This document shows, in pieces, positions 40,110 to 49,243 of a stretch of DNA of 64,000 nt. A program made the position numbers and the translations under genes. Origin of the DNA: Subsaxibacter sp. CAU 1640 (GTDB taxonomy: Bacteria > Bacteroidota > Bacteroidia > Flavobacteriales > Flavobacteriaceae); the NCBI RefSeq assembly GCF_023156585.1, contig NZ_JALNMI010000005.1:427310-491309 (forward strand), in the 5' to 3' direction. The notes under the pieces were generated by a model. It saw only the letters and a list, made by a program, of their open reading frames with translations, was not told where the DNA came from and did no database searches. Within the stretch, counting starts at the first letter, position 1; each line of letters opens with the position of its first letter.

Positions 40110-42176
40110 ATGAAAAAAATTCTTTATTCTCTATCTCTCTTATTGATTATGAACTGTGCCAAAGACAAAGACTCTGAATCAAAAGGCTTATCTTCCGATA
40201 ATCCTTTTAATGTCAAACTTAATGAACCGATAGATTATGCAAATGTTACAGGAGAAGCAATTGAGGAATATGTCTCTTATACAATTGATGAAGCTAATAA
40301 ATCGTTGGAGGCAATAAAAAGGGTGACAAACCCTACACTGGAAAATACTTTTTTGGTTTTTGATGATGTTGCGAATAATTTATCAAAGGCAAATAATAAT
40401 TCATTCATGCTATATTGGTCATCGCCTGATTCCTTAACGAGAGCAAAGGGGTTGGAATATTCTCAAAAGGTCGATTCCTTAAATACTGTTATCAATTCTG
40501 ATAAGGCGATATTCAATCAATTTGAAAAATTTACCAAAACAGAAGATTATAAGTCACTTCAAGGACACCAAAAAAATTTTGTGGATGACATCATTATAAA
40601 TTTTAAGCAATCCGGAGTTAATTTGGATGCTGCAAAATTGGAGCAATTTAAAACTTTGAAAGCAGAAATTACAGATTTGTCAGCAAAGTATTCAACAAAT
40701 ATGAACACTGCAAATGCCGTCTTGAAAATTGATGAAGAAGGTTCTAAAGGTTTGCCTGAAAGCTTTAAGGACACATACAAAACTGCCGATGGAACTTATG
40801 AAATCCCCGTAATGCCTGCTACAAAAGGTCCTGTTATGGATAATGCCGAAAACGAATCTGTCAGAAAAGAGTATATCACTCTATATTCAAACCGTGGAGC
40901 AGATAAAAATTTAGACATTTTGAACCAACTTATTTTGAAGCGATATCAATTGGCCCAACTATTAGGTTACAGGTCATTTGCAGAATATAATCTTGTAACT
41001 AAAATGGCTAAAAACCCAGAAACGGTCTGGGAATTTATCAATGGCCTAGTCAAAGAATCTAAACCAAAGGCTTTAAAGGATGTTGAGGTCTTAAAAGATT
41101 ATAGAAATTCTGTCGCAAAAACTGCATCAGGCACTCCTTTAAATGCTTGGGACGTCAACTATTATCATAATCAGATTCTTAAAAACAAGTTTAATGTTGA
41201 CAATGAAAAAATAAGAGAATATTTGCCGATGAATCAATGCCTGAAAGGTCTTTTTGAAATATACCAACAACTGCTAGGGCTTGAATTTCGGGAAATGAAA
41301 GACGCTTCTGTATGGCACAAAGAAGTCATGGCTTATGAAGTTTTTGAAGCAGATACGTTGAAAGGTCGTTTTTATTTAGATTTATATCCAAGACCTAATA
41401 AAGAATCGTGGTTTTATGGTGTCCCATTATCATCAGGTAAGAAAACGGCTGATGGATATGAGGTTCCTGTCGCAATGCTTTTAGGTAATTTTACAAGACC
41501 TACCGAAACAATGCCATCTCTATTAAGCCATTCCGAGTTGAACACATTATTCCATGAATTTGGTCATATTATGAACTCAATGTCATATGATGGAGAATAC
41601 AGTTTACAGGCAGAATCTAAGGCAGACTTTGGTGAGGCGATGTCTCAAATCTTTGAAAATTGGATTTGGGACTATGATATCTTAAGTTCATTCGCAAAAC
41701 ACTACAAAACCGGTGAGACTTTGCCAGAAAAAGATTTCTATAATATGCTTGACGCCAAGAATCTTTCTTCTGGGTTATTTGCTCAAGGATCATTGAGAAA
41801 TTGTATTTACGATATGAATCTTTATGACAAGTTTGACCCAAATAATCCAATAGATACGGATCAATTGTGGAGAGATATCGATAAACAAATGGACGTTATG
41901 AACTGGTATGTAGAAGGAACTCATCCTCAAGCTAGTTGGATACACATCAATACTCATCCAACGTATTATTATGGATATCTGTGGTCGGAGGTCTATGCTC
42001 AAGATATGTTTACAATGTTTGAGGCAAATGGTTTACGAAATCAATCAACAGGTGTTAAATACAGAAAAATAATACTTGCAAATGGCACACAACGTGATGC
42101 CAAAGAATCTGTAGAATCGTTTTTGGGTAGAAAATCTAACAACGAGGCTTATATAAAAAGTCTCGGTTTGGAATAG
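40110..42176 (+). CDS. M3 family peptidyl-dipeptidase (Dcp-like), lipoprotein
   Basis: A 688-residue zinc peptidase of the thimet-oligopeptidase/Dcp family. It has a lipoprotein signal (ILYSLSLLLIMNC, Cys16). The catalytic motif HEFGH is at 482-486, with the third zinc ligand Glu about 25 residues on in the segment SKADFGEAMSQIFENWIWD. The substrate-binding tail is WIHINTHPTYYYGYLWSEVY, with the conserved His and Tyr residues. Length is typical. Like the M2 enzyme, it would trim peptides outside the cytoplasm. Monocistronic. Confidence 0.94.
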   Translation: MKKILYSLSLLLIMNCAKDKDSESKGLSSDNPFNVKLNEPIDYANVTGEAIEEYVSYTIDEANKSLEAIKRVTNPTLENTFLVFDDVANNLSKANNNSFMLYWSSPDSLTRAKGLEYSQKVDSLNTVINSDKAIFNQFEKFTKTEDYKSLQGHQKNFVDDIIINFKQSGVNLDAAKLEQFKTLKAEITDLSAKYSTNMNTANAVLKIDEEGSKGLPESFKDTYKTADGTYEIPVMPATKGPVMDNAENESVRKEYITLYSNRGADKNLDILNQLILKRYQLAQLLGYRSFAEYNLVTKMAKNPETVWEFINGLVKESKPKALKDVEVLKDYRNSVAKTASGTPLNAWDVNYYHNQILKNKFNVDNEKIREYLPMNQCLKGLFEIYQQLLGLEFREMKDASVWHKEVMAYEVFEADTLKGRFYLDLYPRPNKESWFYGVPLSSGKKTADGYEVPVAMLLGNFTRPTETMPSLLSHSELNTLFHEFGHIMNSMSYDGEYSLQAESKADFGEAMSQIFENWIWDYDILSSFAKHYKTGETLPEKDFYNMLDAKNLSSGLFAQGSLRNCIYDMNLYDKFDPNNPIDTDQLWRDIDKQMDVMNWYVEGTHPQASWIHINTHPTYYYGYLWSEVYAQDMFTMFEANGLRNQSTGVKYRKIILANGTQRDAKESVESFLGRKSNNEAYIKSLGLE

Positions 42177-42183
42177 TTATAAA

Positions 42184-42208
42184 AAAAAGCCCTGAATTTC
42201 AAGGCTTT
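42184..42208. terminator. Bidirectional terminator hairpin
   Basis: AAAGCC/GGCTTT arms with an inner TGAA/TTCA pair (42186-42208), preceded by an A8 run that serves as the T-run for the minus-strand rlmH gene. It lies between the convergent M3 and rlmH genes. Confidence 0.65.
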
Positions 42209-42209
42209 A

Positions 42210-42683
42210 CTATCTATGATGGTAAGGTTCGTTTTTGATGATGGTAAAGCCTCGATACAATTGTTCTATCATAAATAGTCGTACCATTTGATGGGAAAAC
42301 GTCATTTTCGAGAGGGATAGTTTTGCTTGTGCTTTATTGTAAACATCATCGGAAAAACCATAAGGACCACCAATTACAAAAACTAATTGTTTAATACCAG
42401 AATTCATACGCTTTTGAAGATATTCTGAAAATGCAACAGAATCAAACTGCTTACCATTTTCATCCAATAGAACCATAACATCCGAAGCATTGATTTTGGC
42501 TAGGATAAGTTCGCCTTCTTTCTGTTTTTGTTGCACTTCACTTAAGTTTTTGACCTTTTTTAAATCTGGAATAATTTCAAATTCAAATTTGATGTAAAAA
42601 CCAAGTCGCTTTTGATAATCATCAATCAATGCTTGCAATTGCTGGTTGTCGGTTTTGCCTATGGCGATAAGTTTGATGTGCAT
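42210..42683 (-). CDS. rlmH: 23S rRNA (pseudouridine1915-N3)-methyltransferase
   Basis: A SPOUT-class methyltransferase that modifies helix 69 of 23S rRNA. The 157-residue protein has MHIKLIAIGKTDNQQLQALI at the start, the LDENGKQFDSVAFSEYLQ segment, the knot-forming VFVIGGPYGFSDDVYNKAQA, and the C-terminal SHQMVRLFMIEQLYRGFTII followed by PYHH. All are family signatures and the length is standard. The gap to nadC, which is divergent, is 97 bases. Confidence 0.96.
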   Translation of the reverse strand: MHIKLIAIGKTDNQQLQALIDDYQKRLGFYIKFEFEIIPDLKKVKNLSEVQQKQKEGELILAKINASDVMVLLDENGKQFDSVAFSEYLQKRMNSGIKQLVFVIGGPYGFSDDVYNKAQAKLSLSKMTFSHQMVRLFMIEQLYRGFTIIKNEPYHHR

Positions 42684-42780
42684 ATCGCAAATTTACAATT
42701 TAATTGATATTCAGAATTTGATATTTGTAATTTGAATATTTCCGTTTTCAATTCTTATTTTTACGCTAAATAATCTTCAA

Positions 42781-43638
42781 ATGATATCCAAAGAACAATT
42801 CCAAAAAGAAATAGATTATATCATCTCAAATGCCATCAGGGAAGATGTAGGCGATGGAGATCACAGCTCTTTAGCCTGTATTCCAGCATCAGCGCAAGGA
42901 AAGGCAAAATTGTTGGTTAAGGACGAAGGTATCATTGCTGGTGTTGAGTTTGCCAAAGAGGTTTTCAATTATGTTGATAAAGAGATGACCGTCGAAACAT
43001 TGATAGAGGATGGTTCAAGGGTTAAATATGGTGATATTGTCTTTTATGTTGAAGGCTCTTCACAATCTATCTTGAAGGCGGAACGGTTGGTGCTCAATGC
43101 GATGCAACGTATGAGTGCTATTGCCACCAAGACAAGAGTATTTGTTGATTTATTGAAAGGCACCAAAACACAAATTCTGGATACACGCAAAACCACTCCA
43201 GGAATTAGAGCGTTGGAAAAATGGGCAGTGAAGATTGGTGGTGGTGAGAATCATCGATTTGCACTGTATGATATGGTGATGCTTAAGGATAATCATATTG
43301 ATTTTGCTGGCGGAATAACCAAGGCAATCACCAAAACAAAGCAATATTTAAAAGACAACAATAAAGATCTGAAAATTATCGTTGAGGCCAGAAATTTAGA
43401 TGAAATCATAGAAATTCTTCAAAATGACGGTGTTTACAGAATTTTGATTGACAATTTTAATTTTGAAGACACAAAAAAGGCGGTCCAATTGATTGGTGAC
43501 AAATGCCTGACTGAATCATCGGGTGGTATCAATGAGCAGACGGCACGGCAGTACGCAGATTGCGGCGTGGATTTCATTTCTTCTGGTGCATTGACACACT
43601 CCGTCTACAATATGGATTTGAGCCTTAAAGCCGTATAG
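42781..43638 (+). CDS. nadC: Nicotinate-nucleotide pyrophosphorylase (carboxylating)
   Basis: Quinolinate phosphoribosyltransferase converts quinolinate and PRPP to nicotinate mononucleotide in de novo NAD synthesis. The 285-residue protein has EDVGDGDHSSLACIPASAQG, the AERLVLNAMQRMSAIATKTR helix, ILDTRKTTPGIRALEKWAVK with the substrate-binding Arg and Lys residues, GGGENHRFALYDMVMLKDNH and the C-terminal ESSGGINEQTARQYADCGVD. It is the first gene of a plus-strand run nadC-yihY-priA; the YihY ATG follows its stop by 3 bases. Confidence 0.96.
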   Translation: MISKEQFQKEIDYIISNAIREDVGDGDHSSLACIPASAQGKAKLLVKDEGIIAGVEFAKEVFNYVDKEMTVETLIEDGSRVKYGDIVFYVEGSSQSILKAERLVLNAMQRMSAIATKTRVFVDLLKGTKTQILDTRKTTPGIRALEKWAVKIGGGENHRFALYDMVMLKDNHIDFAGGITKAITKTKQYLKDNNKDLKIIVEARNLDEIIEILQNDGVYRILIDNFNFEDTKKAVQLIGDKCLTESSGGINEQTARQYADCGVDFISSGALTHSVYNMDLSLKAV

Positions 43639-43641
43639 TTG

Positions 43642-44625
43642 ATGTTAGAAGATTTGGAAGAAAATATAGAAGACGAAATCGAGGATAAGCTCGAAAAACT
43701 TCCAGTTGTTAAGCATGTCGTTCGGTTTTTAAAGAAAATCGAATTACCAGCCTTGGAAGGTTTAACTTTATATTATTTTTTGAGGCTTTATGCCAAAGGA
43801 ATTGTCAAAGGAGCTGTTACGTCACGTGCAAGTGCCATTGCTTTTAGCTTTTTCACGGCAATTTTCCCTTTTTTGTTGTTCGTAATTATTCTCTTTCCCT
43901 ACATTCCTGTAGATGGATTTGAATTGGAGTTCAGAAGGTTTTTAGAATCTATTTTACCACCTCAAACTTCCGAGTTTTTCTTTCAGAACATCTTCCAAAA
44001 TATTTATACAGATGGCAACGCAGGGTTGATTTCTACAGTGTTCTTTTTGGCTTTATTTTTAATGGCGAATGGTGTCAGTGCACTATTTTCTGGTTTTGAG
44101 AGTTCCTATCATCAACAGCTGACAAGAAGTGTTGTGAAGCAGTATTTATATTCGATGGGAGTGGCGTTAATACTTGTATTCCTCCTCATTGTAACGATTG
44201 CCGTGCTCATCTATTTCCAGATTTATGTTATTAATAGATTGCTGTATTTGATGGATAGGCAAGGCTATGAGACTTCCGAACAAGGAATTTTTATGGCTTC
44301 GGTTGCAAAATATGTATTTTTTGTAATTATGGTATATCTAGGAACGGCCACACTATATTATTTCGGAACTAAAGAAGGTAAACATTCCAAATTTTTCTCT
44401 GCTGGAGCCTTATTGACTACCATATTGATAATTGTTTTTTCGTATCTCTTCGGAATTTATGTAACCTATTTTTCAACCTATAATGAGCTTTACGGTTCCA
44501 TTGGTGCGTTGTTAATTCTGCTTTTTTATATTTGGTTGATATCAAATATTTTACTCCTTGGTTTTGAATTGAATGCCACCTTAAGAATGCTTAAAAAGCA
44601 AAATGCCAAAAAGCAAAATCAATGA
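43642..44625 (+). CDS. YihY/BrkB family inner-membrane protein
   Basis: A 327-residue protein with six transmembrane helices. The conserved YihY segments are TSRASAIAFSFFTAIFPFLL near residue 65, a central helix with VFFLALFLMANGVSALFSGF, and the C-terminal YGSIGALLILLFYIWLISNI with LLLGFELNATL. The N-terminal 45 residues are strongly acidic and coiled (EDLEENIEDEIEDKLEKLP). The ATG at 43642 is used; an in-frame TTG precedes it directly. The gene overlaps priA by 4 bases (ATGA). The function of the family is not settled, and the former RNase BN assignment was wrong. Confidence 0.88.
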   Translation: MLEDLEENIEDEIEDKLEKLPVVKHVVRFLKKIELPALEGLTLYYFLRLYAKGIVKGAVTSRASAIAFSFFTAIFPFLLFVIILFPYIPVDGFELEFRRFLESILPPQTSEFFFQNIFQNIYTDGNAGLISTVFFLALFLMANGVSALFSGFESSYHQQLTRSVVKQYLYSMGVALILVFLLIVTIAVLIYFQIYVINRLLYLMDRQGYETSEQGIFMASVAKYVFFVIMVYLGTATLYYFGTKEGKHSKFFSAGALLTTILIIVFSYLFGIYVTYFSTYNELYGSIGALLILLFYIWLISNILLLGFELNATLRMLKKQNAKKQNQ

Positions 44626-47075
44626 CACATTTTATAGATGTCATATTGCCAATTCCGCTCGAAAAATCCTTCACATATAAAATTACCAAAGCTGAATCTG
44701 ATTTTTTGGAAGTAGGAATGCGTGTTGCTGTTCCCTTCGGAAAATCGAAAATATATACAGGTCTGGTCCATAAAATTCATAACCAAGAACCTTTGATTTA
44801 TGAAGCCAAGGATATTCATCAAATTTTGGATGAAATTCCTCTAGTAACAGTTCATCAGTTGAAGCATTGGCAATGGATTTCAGATTATTATATGAGTACT
44901 TTGGGCGAAGTGATGCGAGCGGCTCTTCCTAGTGCGTTTATTCTTGAAAGTGAAACCATTGTTAGCAAAAACAGCGACAAGATTTTGAATGATGAAGATT
45001 TAAAGGATGATGAATTTTTGGTCTATGAAGCTTTGCATCATCAAACATCGCTAAAAATTCAGGATATAATGGGCATTTTGGACGTGAAGAATGTGTTGCC
45101 TGTCATTAAACGCCTGCTCGAAAAAGATGCCATTTCTGTTCAGGAGGAAGTTTACGAAAAGTACAAACCCAAATTGGTGAGGTATGTAAAGTTGGACGCT
45201 TTATATACTTCTGAAGAAAAATTGCAGCAATTGATGACAGATTTAAGCAATGCGCCAAAACAACGGGATGTGGTGATGACGTTGTTTTCAATCTCTGCCA
45301 AAACCAAAAAACCGGTTAAAGTTTCAGATTTGTCAGAACAAAGCGATGCATCATCATCTATTATAAAGGCATTGATTGAGAAACAGATTCTTGAAGAGTA
45401 TTATATCCAACAGGATAGAGTTGAATATTCAGGTGATGAAAAAGCCGGTTCTAAAAGCCTAAATAGTCATCAGGAAAAGGCTCTAGAGGAAATCGAATCT
45501 TCTTTTGAAAGTCAAAATGTGGTGTTGCTTCACGGAGTTACATCTTCAGGAAAAACAGAGGTCTATGTAAAGATGATAGAACAAGTTATTTCCAAAGGAA
45601 AACAAGTACTGTATCTCTTACCGGAAATTGCCTTGACAACGCAATTGGTGTCGAGACTTCAAGAGTACTTTGGAGAAAAAATATCAGTCTTTCATTCGCG
45701 TTATTCATCACACGAGCGCGTTGAGGTGTGGCATAACGTATTGAACAACGAATCTAAAGCGCAAATTATTTTGGGAGCGCGTTCTTCCATTTTTTTGCCC
45801 TTCAGAAACCTTGGATTGGTCATTGTGGATGAAGAGCACGAGTTATCCTTTAAGCAATTTGACCCATCACCTCGTTATCACGCACGTGATGCAGCAATCG
45901 TTTTGGCAAGTTTGTTCAAAGCGAAAACTTTGCTCGGTTCTGCAACACCAAGTTTGGAGAGTTACTACAATTCCTCACAAAATAAATATGGATTGGTAGA
46001 AATCAATTATCGATTTAATGACGTGTTGATGCCTGAAATTGAATTGGTTGATTTGGCTGATAAATATAAAAGAAAGCGAATGAAAGGCCATTTCAGCGAC
46101 CGAATGCTGGAAGAAATGACCGAGACCTTGGATGAAGGCCATCAAATCATTCTATTTCAAAATCGACGTGGTTTTTCACCTATCGTAGAATGCAATACCT
46201 GTGGTCATTCACCGCAATGTCCCAATTGCGATGTCAGTTTGACCTATCATCAATACCGAAATCAGTTGCGTTGCCATTATTGCGGCTATCATACTGTGAT
46301 GCTTCAAAATTGTCAGGCCTGTGGAAGTGCTGAATTGGATAGTAAGGGTTTTGGGACAGAGCAAATAGAGGAGGAGGTAAAAGTTCTGTTTCCTGACCAT
46401 AAAGTAGCTCGAATGGATTTGGATACCACACGAGGCAAACACGGTTATGAAAAAATCATTACGGCTTTTGAACAACAGGAAGTCGATATTTTGGTTGGAA
46501 CCCAAATGCTTACCAAAGGATTGGACTTTAGAAATGTAAAACTCGTGGGAATAATGAATGCGGATAATATGCTCAACTTCCCAGATTTTAGGGCTCACGA
46601 AAGAAGTTTTCAATTGATGTTGCAAGTTTCAGGACGAGCTGGAAGAACAGATAAGCGAGGAAAAGTACTCATTCAAACATATAATCCATATCATAGAATA
46701 CTACAACAGGTATCTGTAAATAATTACCAGGAAATGTACAAAGAGCAGATGGATGAACGCTATACGTACAAATATCCGCCAATTTTTAGGCTGATTAAAG
46801 TCACATTAAAGCATAAAGACTATAATAAGGTAAACGTTGGTGCGGAATGGTTTGCGAAATCATTGAGACAAGCATTTAAAACAAATGTTCTTGGCCCAGA
46901 ATTCCCGCCTGTGTCACGCATCAGAAATCAATATCTCATCAATATTCTTGTGAAAATTCCGCCACAGCAGTCTTTGCCCAAAACCAAAGAAGTCATAGCA
47001 AAAATCAACAACAGCTTTATGAGTGTCAAGGATTTTAGACCAATCCGAGTAATTGTCAACGTTGATAATTATTGA
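44622..47075 (+). CDS. priA: Primosomal protein N' (replication restart helicase)
   Basis: PriA binds stalled forks and reloads the replicative helicase. The 817-residue protein has the N-terminal 3'-end-binding domain (FIDVILPIPLEKSFTYKITK). The helicase core carries Walker A GVTSSGKTEV and the DEEH box in LVIVDEEHELSFKQF, and GSATPSLESYY follows. A paired zinc-binding insertion contains CNTCGHSPQCPNCD and CHYCGYHTVMLQNCQACGS, eight Cys in the usual spacing. The helicase motif VSGRAGRTDKRGKVLIQTYN completes it. The start overlaps the YihY stop by 4 bases. Confidence 0.97.
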   Translation: MTHFIDVILPIPLEKSFTYKITKAESDFLEVGMRVAVPFGKSKIYTGLVHKIHNQEPLIYEAKDIHQILDEIPLVTVHQLKHWQWISDYYMSTLGEVMRAALPSAFILESETIVSKNSDKILNDEDLKDDEFLVYEALHHQTSLKIQDIMGILDVKNVLPVIKRLLEKDAISVQEEVYEKYKPKLVRYVKLDALYTSEEKLQQLMTDLSNAPKQRDVVMTLFSISAKTKKPVKVSDLSEQSDASSSIIKALIEKQILEEYYIQQDRVEYSGDEKAGSKSLNSHQEKALEEIESSFESQNVVLLHGVTSSGKTEVYVKMIEQVISKGKQVLYLLPEIALTTQLVSRLQEYFGEKISVFHSRYSSHERVEVWHNVLNNESKAQIILGARSSIFLPFRNLGLVIVDEEHELSFKQFDPSPRYHARDAAIVLASLFKAKTLLGSATPSLESYYNSSQNKYGLVEINYRFNDVLMPEIELVDLADKYKRKRMKGHFSDRMLEEMTETLDEGHQIILFQNRRGFSPIVECNTCGHSPQCPNCDVSLTYHQYRNQLRCHYCGYHTVMLQNCQACGSAELDSKGFGTEQIEEEVKVLFPDHKVARMDLDTTRGKHGYEKIITAFEQQEVDILVGTQMLTKGLDFRNVKLVGIMNADNMLNFPDFRAHERSFQLMLQVSGRAGRTDKRGKVLIQTYNPYHRILQQVSVNNYQEMYKEQMDERYTYKYPPIFRLIKVTLKHKDYNKVNVGAEWFAKSLRQAFKTNVLGPEFPPVSRIRNQYLINILVKIPPQQSLPKTKEVIAKINNSFMSVKDFRPIRVIVNVDNY

Positions 47076-47093
47076 TGTGAAACTTTCGGAAAC

Positions 47094-47125
47094 AAAAAAA
47101 TCCTGCTGTAAGCAAGATTTTTTAG
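47094..47125. terminator. Imperfect terminator hairpin
   Basis: AAAAAATCCTGC and GCAAGATTTTTT arms (one mismatch) around a short loop, with T on the plus strand and A on the other, between the convergent priA and LytTR genes. Confidence 0.6.
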
Positions 47126-47143
47126 GGTGAAAAAGTAATTCTT

Positions 47144-47839
47144 TTAGATGTTGTTTAGTGCTTCGACCAAATCCGACTTCTTGTTTCGGCTCAATGGGAT
47201 CTCATACGCTCCAACTTCCACATTTTTACTGTTGAATCGGTCTACCTTGTCTAGATTAACGATGTAAGATTTATGGATTCTCAAAAACTTACCTTCTGGT
47301 AATTCTTGTTCAAATGCTTTCATTGTAGAAAGTACGACAAGACTGTTTTCTTCGGTTACTAGTTTTACATAGTCACCAAGTGCTTCAATCCATTTGATAT
47401 CCTTAATGTAAACTTTACGTTTTTTAAGGTTACTTTTTACAAAAATATGTTCACCATCCGTTTCATTAAAGTCCAACTTCAATTTGTGCTGCTCTAAAGC
47501 TTTTTCTACGGCAGTGTTAAAACGTTCTCTTGTAATTGGTTTTTGAAGATAATCTGTAGCATCATAATTAAAAGCCTTGAATGCATATTCCGTTTTACCA
47601 GTGACAAAAATAATTTGGGGTTTATTATTTAGCACATCCAGCAACTCGAAACCATTCAATACAGGCATCTCAATATCTAGAAAAATAAGGTCGACCTTGT
47701 GGGTATTCAGGCCGTTCTTTGTTTCTAAAGCACTACTATATTCTGCAATAAGGTTAAGGGAAGAATGGTTTTCAATTAACTTTACAATCGATAGACGTTG
47801 TATCGCAGAATCATCGACTACTACACAGTTTAAGGTCAT
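47144..47839 (-). CDS. LytTR-type response regulator
   Basis: A 231-residue two-component regulator. The receiver domain (1-120) has LNCVVVDDSAIQRLSIVKLI with the acidic pocket, the phosphoacceptor Asp in KVDLIFLDIEMPVLNGFELL, the Thr in IIFVTGKTEYAFKAFNYDAT, and the Lys in DYLQKPITRERF. The C-terminal LytTR DNA-binding domain contains DIKWIEALGDYVKLVTEENS and FLRIHKSYIVNLDKVDRFNS. The upstream in-frame region to 47908 is excluded because the ATG at 47839 gives the normal start. No histidine kinase is nearby, so its partner is elsewhere. Confidence 0.92.
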   Translation of the reverse strand: MTLNCVVVDDSAIQRLSIVKLIENHSSLNLIAEYSSALETKNGLNTHKVDLIFLDIEMPVLNGFELLDVLNNKPQIIFVTGKTEYAFKAFNYDATDYLQKPITRERFNTAVEKALEQHKLKLDFNETDGEHIFVKSNLKKRKVYIKDIKWIEALGDYVKLVTEENSLVVLSTMKAFEQELPEGKFLRIHKSYIVNLDKVDRFNSKNVEVGAYEIPLSRNKKSDLVEALNNI

Positions 47840-47976
47840 AACATTATAATTTATTAGGTTAAGATATCGACAATAGTACGAAAAATTCGGATAAAAACCA
47901 AAAAACATCGTTAAACTGTTTCATTTAACAAAACTTTAACATTTAGAAGCTTTTAGTATTTTATTGTACAAATATA

Positions 47977-48007
47977 TTGCCAGAATTGGAATTTATATGT
48001 ATTTTTG
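47977..48007 (+). promoter_or_regulatory. Promoter of rpsF-rpsR-rplI
   Basis: A TTG (47977-47979) is followed after 20 bases by TATTTTTG (48000-48007), the full Bacteroidota -33/-7 layout, 32 bases before the rpsF ATG. Confidence 0.6.
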
Positions 48008-48039
48008 CACCCAATTTTTAATAATTAAATACGATTTTT

Positions 48040-48378
48040 ATGAATCATTATGAAACTGTTTTCATCTTGAATCCCGTTTTATCTGACACACAGATAAAGG
48101 AAACAGTAGAGAAATACGAAGATTTTCTTGTTTCTAGAGGAGCGAAGATGATATCTAAAGAAGATTGGGGCCTTAAAAAATTGGCTTACCCAATCCAAAA
48201 CAAAAAGAGTGGTTTTTATCACTTATTTGAGTACACTGTAGATGGTGAAGCTATTGCTCCATTGGAATTAGAGTTTAGACGTGACGAGCGTTTTATGCGT
48301 TATTTAACTGTAAAGTTAGACAAACACGCAATCGCTTGGGCTGAAAAAAGAAGAACTAGAAACAAACAAAAAGCGTAA
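48040..48378 (+). CDS. rpsF: 30S ribosomal protein S6
   Basis: Primary role: a small-subunit protein binding near S18 on the platform. The 112-residue protein starts [20 protein letters not shown] and contains [20 protein letters not shown] and [20 protein letters not shown]; the C-terminus is basic ([11 protein letters not shown]). It is the first gene of the canonical rpsF-rpsR-rplI operon, in which flavobacteria do not carry the ssb or priB gene found in E. coli. The gap to rpsR is 2 bases. Confidence 0.97.
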   Translation: MNHYETVFILNPVLSDTQIKETVEKYEDFLVSRGAKMISKEDWGLKKLAYPIQNKKSGFYHLFEYTVDGEAIAPLELEFRRDERFMRYLTVKLDKHAIAWAEKRRTRNKQKA

Positions 48379-48380
48379 TT

Positions 48381-48677
48381 ATGTCATCAATAGAACAACA
48401 AGCTAAAGGAAAAAAAGATGGAGAAATCAGATATTTGACTCCATTGAATATCGACACAAGCAAAACGAAAAAATATTGTCGTTTTAAAAAGTCTGGCATT
48501 AAGTACGTTGATTACAAAGATGCTGACTTCCTATTGAGTTTTGTAAACGAGCAAGGTAAATTGTTGCCAAGACGTTTGACAGGAACTTCTTTAAAATACC
48601 AAAGAAAAGTATCTACTGCAGTAAAGAGAGCGCGTCACCTTGCGTTGATGCCTTATGTAGCAGATTTATTAAAATAA
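48381..48677 (+). CDS. rpsR: 30S ribosomal protein S18
   Basis: A 98-residue S18. The diagnostic segments are [20 protein letters not shown] and [20 protein letters not shown] followed by [13 protein letters not shown]. It forms a heterodimer with S6 on the 30S platform. The N-terminal 20 residues ([20 protein letters not shown]) are an extension often seen in Bacteroidota. The ATG follows the rpsF stop by 2 bases and the gap to rplI is 13 bases. Confidence 0.97.
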   Translation: MSSIEQQAKGKKDGEIRYLTPLNIDTSKTKKYCRFKKSGIKYVDYKDADFLLSFVNEQGKLLPRRLTGTSLKYQRKVSTAVKRARHLALMPYVADLLK

Positions 48678-48690
48678 TAAAAGCATAACT

Positions 48691-49152
48691 ATGGAACTTA
48701 TATTAAAACAAGACGTTGAAAATTTAGGATTTAAAGACGATATTGTAACAGTTAAGAACGGTTATGGTAGAAACTTTTTGATTCCTCAAAAAATGGCAGT
48801 TATGGCAACTGCTTCTGCTAAAAAAGTATTGGCAGAAAATTTGAAACAAAGAGCATTCAAAGAAAAGAAAGTTATCGACGAAGCTCAAAAAACTGCTGAA
48901 GCCATCAAAGGTTTGGAAATCAAGATTCCTGCAAACGCTGGAACAGGTGCAGCAGCTGGTGCTAAATTGTTTGGTTCGGTATCTAATATCGACTTGGCAA
49001 ATGCTTTAAGCGAGGCTGGACACACAGTTGATAAAAAGTATATTTCTATCAATGGTGGTACGATTAAACGTTTGGGTCAGTACGATGCAGTTATCAGATT
49101 ACACAGAGATGTAACTGTAGATTTGACTTTTGAAGTTGTAGCTGAAGCTTAA
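48691..49152 (+). CDS. rplI: 50S ribosomal protein L9
   Basis: A 153-residue L9 that binds domain V of 23S rRNA and projects from the large subunit. It starts MELILKQDVENLGFKDDIVT, with VKNGYGRNFLIPQKMAVMAT in the N-terminal RNA-binding domain. A long connecting helix follows (ENLKQRAFKEKKVIDEAQKT), then the C-terminal domain with GAAAGAKLFGSVSNIDLANA. Last gene of the S6-S18-L9 operon, followed by a strong terminator. Confidence 0.97.
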   Translation: MELILKQDVENLGFKDDIVTVKNGYGRNFLIPQKMAVMATASAKKVLAENLKQRAFKEKKVIDEAQKTAEAIKGLEIKIPANAGTGAAAGAKLFGSVSNIDLANALSEAGHTVDKKYISINGGTIKRLGQYDAVIRLHRDVTVDLTFEVVAEA

Positions 49153-49171
49153 TACTCAAAATAAATTTTTT

Positions 49172-49200
49172 AAAAGCCTCAACCAACATTGAGGCTTTTT
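49172..49200 (+). terminator. Intrinsic terminator of the rpsF-rpsR-rplI operon
   Basis: A perfect 11-bp inverted repeat AAAAGCCTCAA/TTGAGGCTTTT with a 6-base loop and T-run, 20 bases after the rplI stop. Confidence 0.88.
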
Positions 49201-49243
49201 CATTTTTCGGATTTTCGGCATACGGGAATCAAACAAGCTTTTT

